DNA of 64,000 bases, taken from the NCBI RefSeq assembly GCF_000001735.4, contig NC_003070.9, positions 10,782,001 to 10,846,000 of the forward strand, given 5' to 3'. Under the pieces are notes generated by a model. That model saw only the letters and a program-made list of their open reading frames with translations, was not told the origin of the DNA and did no database searches. Below are positions 62,907 through 64,000 of the stretch, piece after piece (the stretch's first letter is position 1; every line of letters begins with the position of its first letter). The position numbers and the translations under genes were made by a program. This stretch comes from Arabidopsis thaliana. Its lineage: Eukaryota; Streptophyta; Magnoliopsida; Brassicales; Brassicaceae.

Positions 62907-64000
62907 GGTTCTTGAGCTGAAATTCTCAGAAGAAAAGAGGAAAAGAATGAAAATTGCAGAGACCCATTAGAGCTCCATGGCAGTGGAGTAGAGAAGCGTA
63001 TCTCAGAAGAAGAAAGGGGAAAGAGAAAGAGAGAGAGTTAAGTGGGTTTTAGAGTACAATGGTCTTCTGAGAATACTTTTAGCTAGAAGAAATAAGAAAA
63101 AAGCGTTCTCGGTTACTGAATGTTTTTATTAATGCAACTGCAGAGATCGGTGGAAGACTTTTAACTTGTTCTCACTTGTAGTTTCCTATTGTTTCCAAGT
63201 GTGTTTATGCTTTAAAATGCATCTGTGTAGCCTTTACTAACATATAAAATGATCATCTTTCTTGTCTTCTATTTCATTTTTGGTCTATTCAATATAATAT
63301 CATTCTTAAGTACTATAATATGATAGAAGTTCATTTATTTGGCACACATAAGTAGGAGAAAAAACAAATTCCAAAACTCTTGGTTTGTTAATTTCACATT
63401 AATCAAATGTTGCATGTTGATGTTGTTATGCTAAATGGGTGAAACAAATGAAAGTGGTCATATCTTTGAGTCTTTTGGTACTTTAAATTCTTTATTTGTC
63501 TTTTATCATTTAGGTGACGTTTTGTTGTATTTTCCAACGGTAAGATTCTATGAGAAGTCGCTTTTGTTCTCTCCTTAATAACCATCCGTGACTCTTCTTT
63601 GACCATTTTCAGCCAAAACAGAACATACCAAAACGGATTTATGCGGTTTGTCCAAAAAAATCATCCCTCCCAGCATTATGTACCAAATAAAAACCAAGAT
63701 TAAACCTATTCTTAGCAATCTACGATCATGAGAATAAGATTTGCTTTATTCTAGAAATACTACATGAGATGAGGAAAAAAGCTACAAAGCAATAATTATT
63801 ACCACATCAAAAGAAGTAGGTCCAACATATACTTTTTAACCTTTTAATTAACACGAGTCATGACTCATTATACTTGCTTTACATCATTTCTCTTGTATTT
63901 AACCGTTGAAGACCCTTTTCTAGCAAGAAAATAATGGATTCTATTATCACCATCATCTTTTGCCTTGGTTTCAACTCATACTAACACTATAAACCATCTC
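62907..64000. other. SBT2.1 promoter and right-end spacer
   Basis: The SBT2.1 leader is GA-rich on the plus strand (about 62990-63040). Beyond that the DNA is AT-rich with no supported ORF up to the window end. Confidence 0.55.

Overview
This is a plant nuclear window with compact intron-rich genes (GT-AG introns of about 70-400 bp), AT-rich spacers, microsatellites and short DNA-transposon remnants. Joining the exons by hand gives open proteins whose lengths and sequences match Arabidopsis thaliana chromosome 1, about At1g30470 to At1g30600. That locus assignment is from memory, not from a database search. Exon joins were checked by phase and by total length.

Layout. 75-4415 (+) 3' part of a SAPS-domain PP6 regulatory subunit. 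5215-6107 (+) heavy-metal-associated domain protein. 6501-7708 (-) small Gly-rich membrane protein in four short exons, divergent from 8315-10423 (+) DRT111/SFPS. A 3.9-kb non-coding stretch follows. 14328-18744 (-) PHAVOLUTA (PHV), 18 coding exons, with its miR165/166 site split by an intron. 18.7-22.7 kb is a spacer holding a complete 916-bp MULE remnant. 22736-23896 (-) NF-YA7; 25150-26984 (-) root ferredoxin-NADP reductase; 27432-27866 (-) small secreted/membrane protein; 28487-28681 (+) F-box fragment. 29039-31546 (+) AAE14; 32917-34374 (+) UGT78D1; 34951-37172 (-) N-acetylglucosamine-kinase-like protein. 38838-39960 and 40341-41641 (-) a tandem pair of trimethylguanosine-synthase-like methyltransferases. 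42761-44293 (+) glycerol-3-phosphate permease; 46933-49482 (+) HERK2; 49953-53454 (-) OLA1/YchF1; 53976-57524 (-) RRN3. 58005-58941 is a hAT-like element with an exact 8-bp target duplication. 59341-62906 (-) subtilase SBT2.1. The last kilobase has no gene.

These are independently transcribed genes, not a pathway cluster. Several are core nuclear or translation functions (SFPS splicing factor, TGS-like enzymes, RRN3, OLA1). Others serve metabolism (phylloquinone, flavonol rhamnoside, plastid redox, amino sugar) or development and the cell surface (PHV, NF-YA7, HERK2, SBT2.1).

I found no convincing new multi-gene system. The items most worth checking are the MULE with a retained transposase tail, the hAT insertion 0.48 kb upstream of the RRN3 start, the diverged TGS-like tandem pair, a GC-AG intron in RRN3, and the Asn that ends the UGT78D1 sugar-donor motif.
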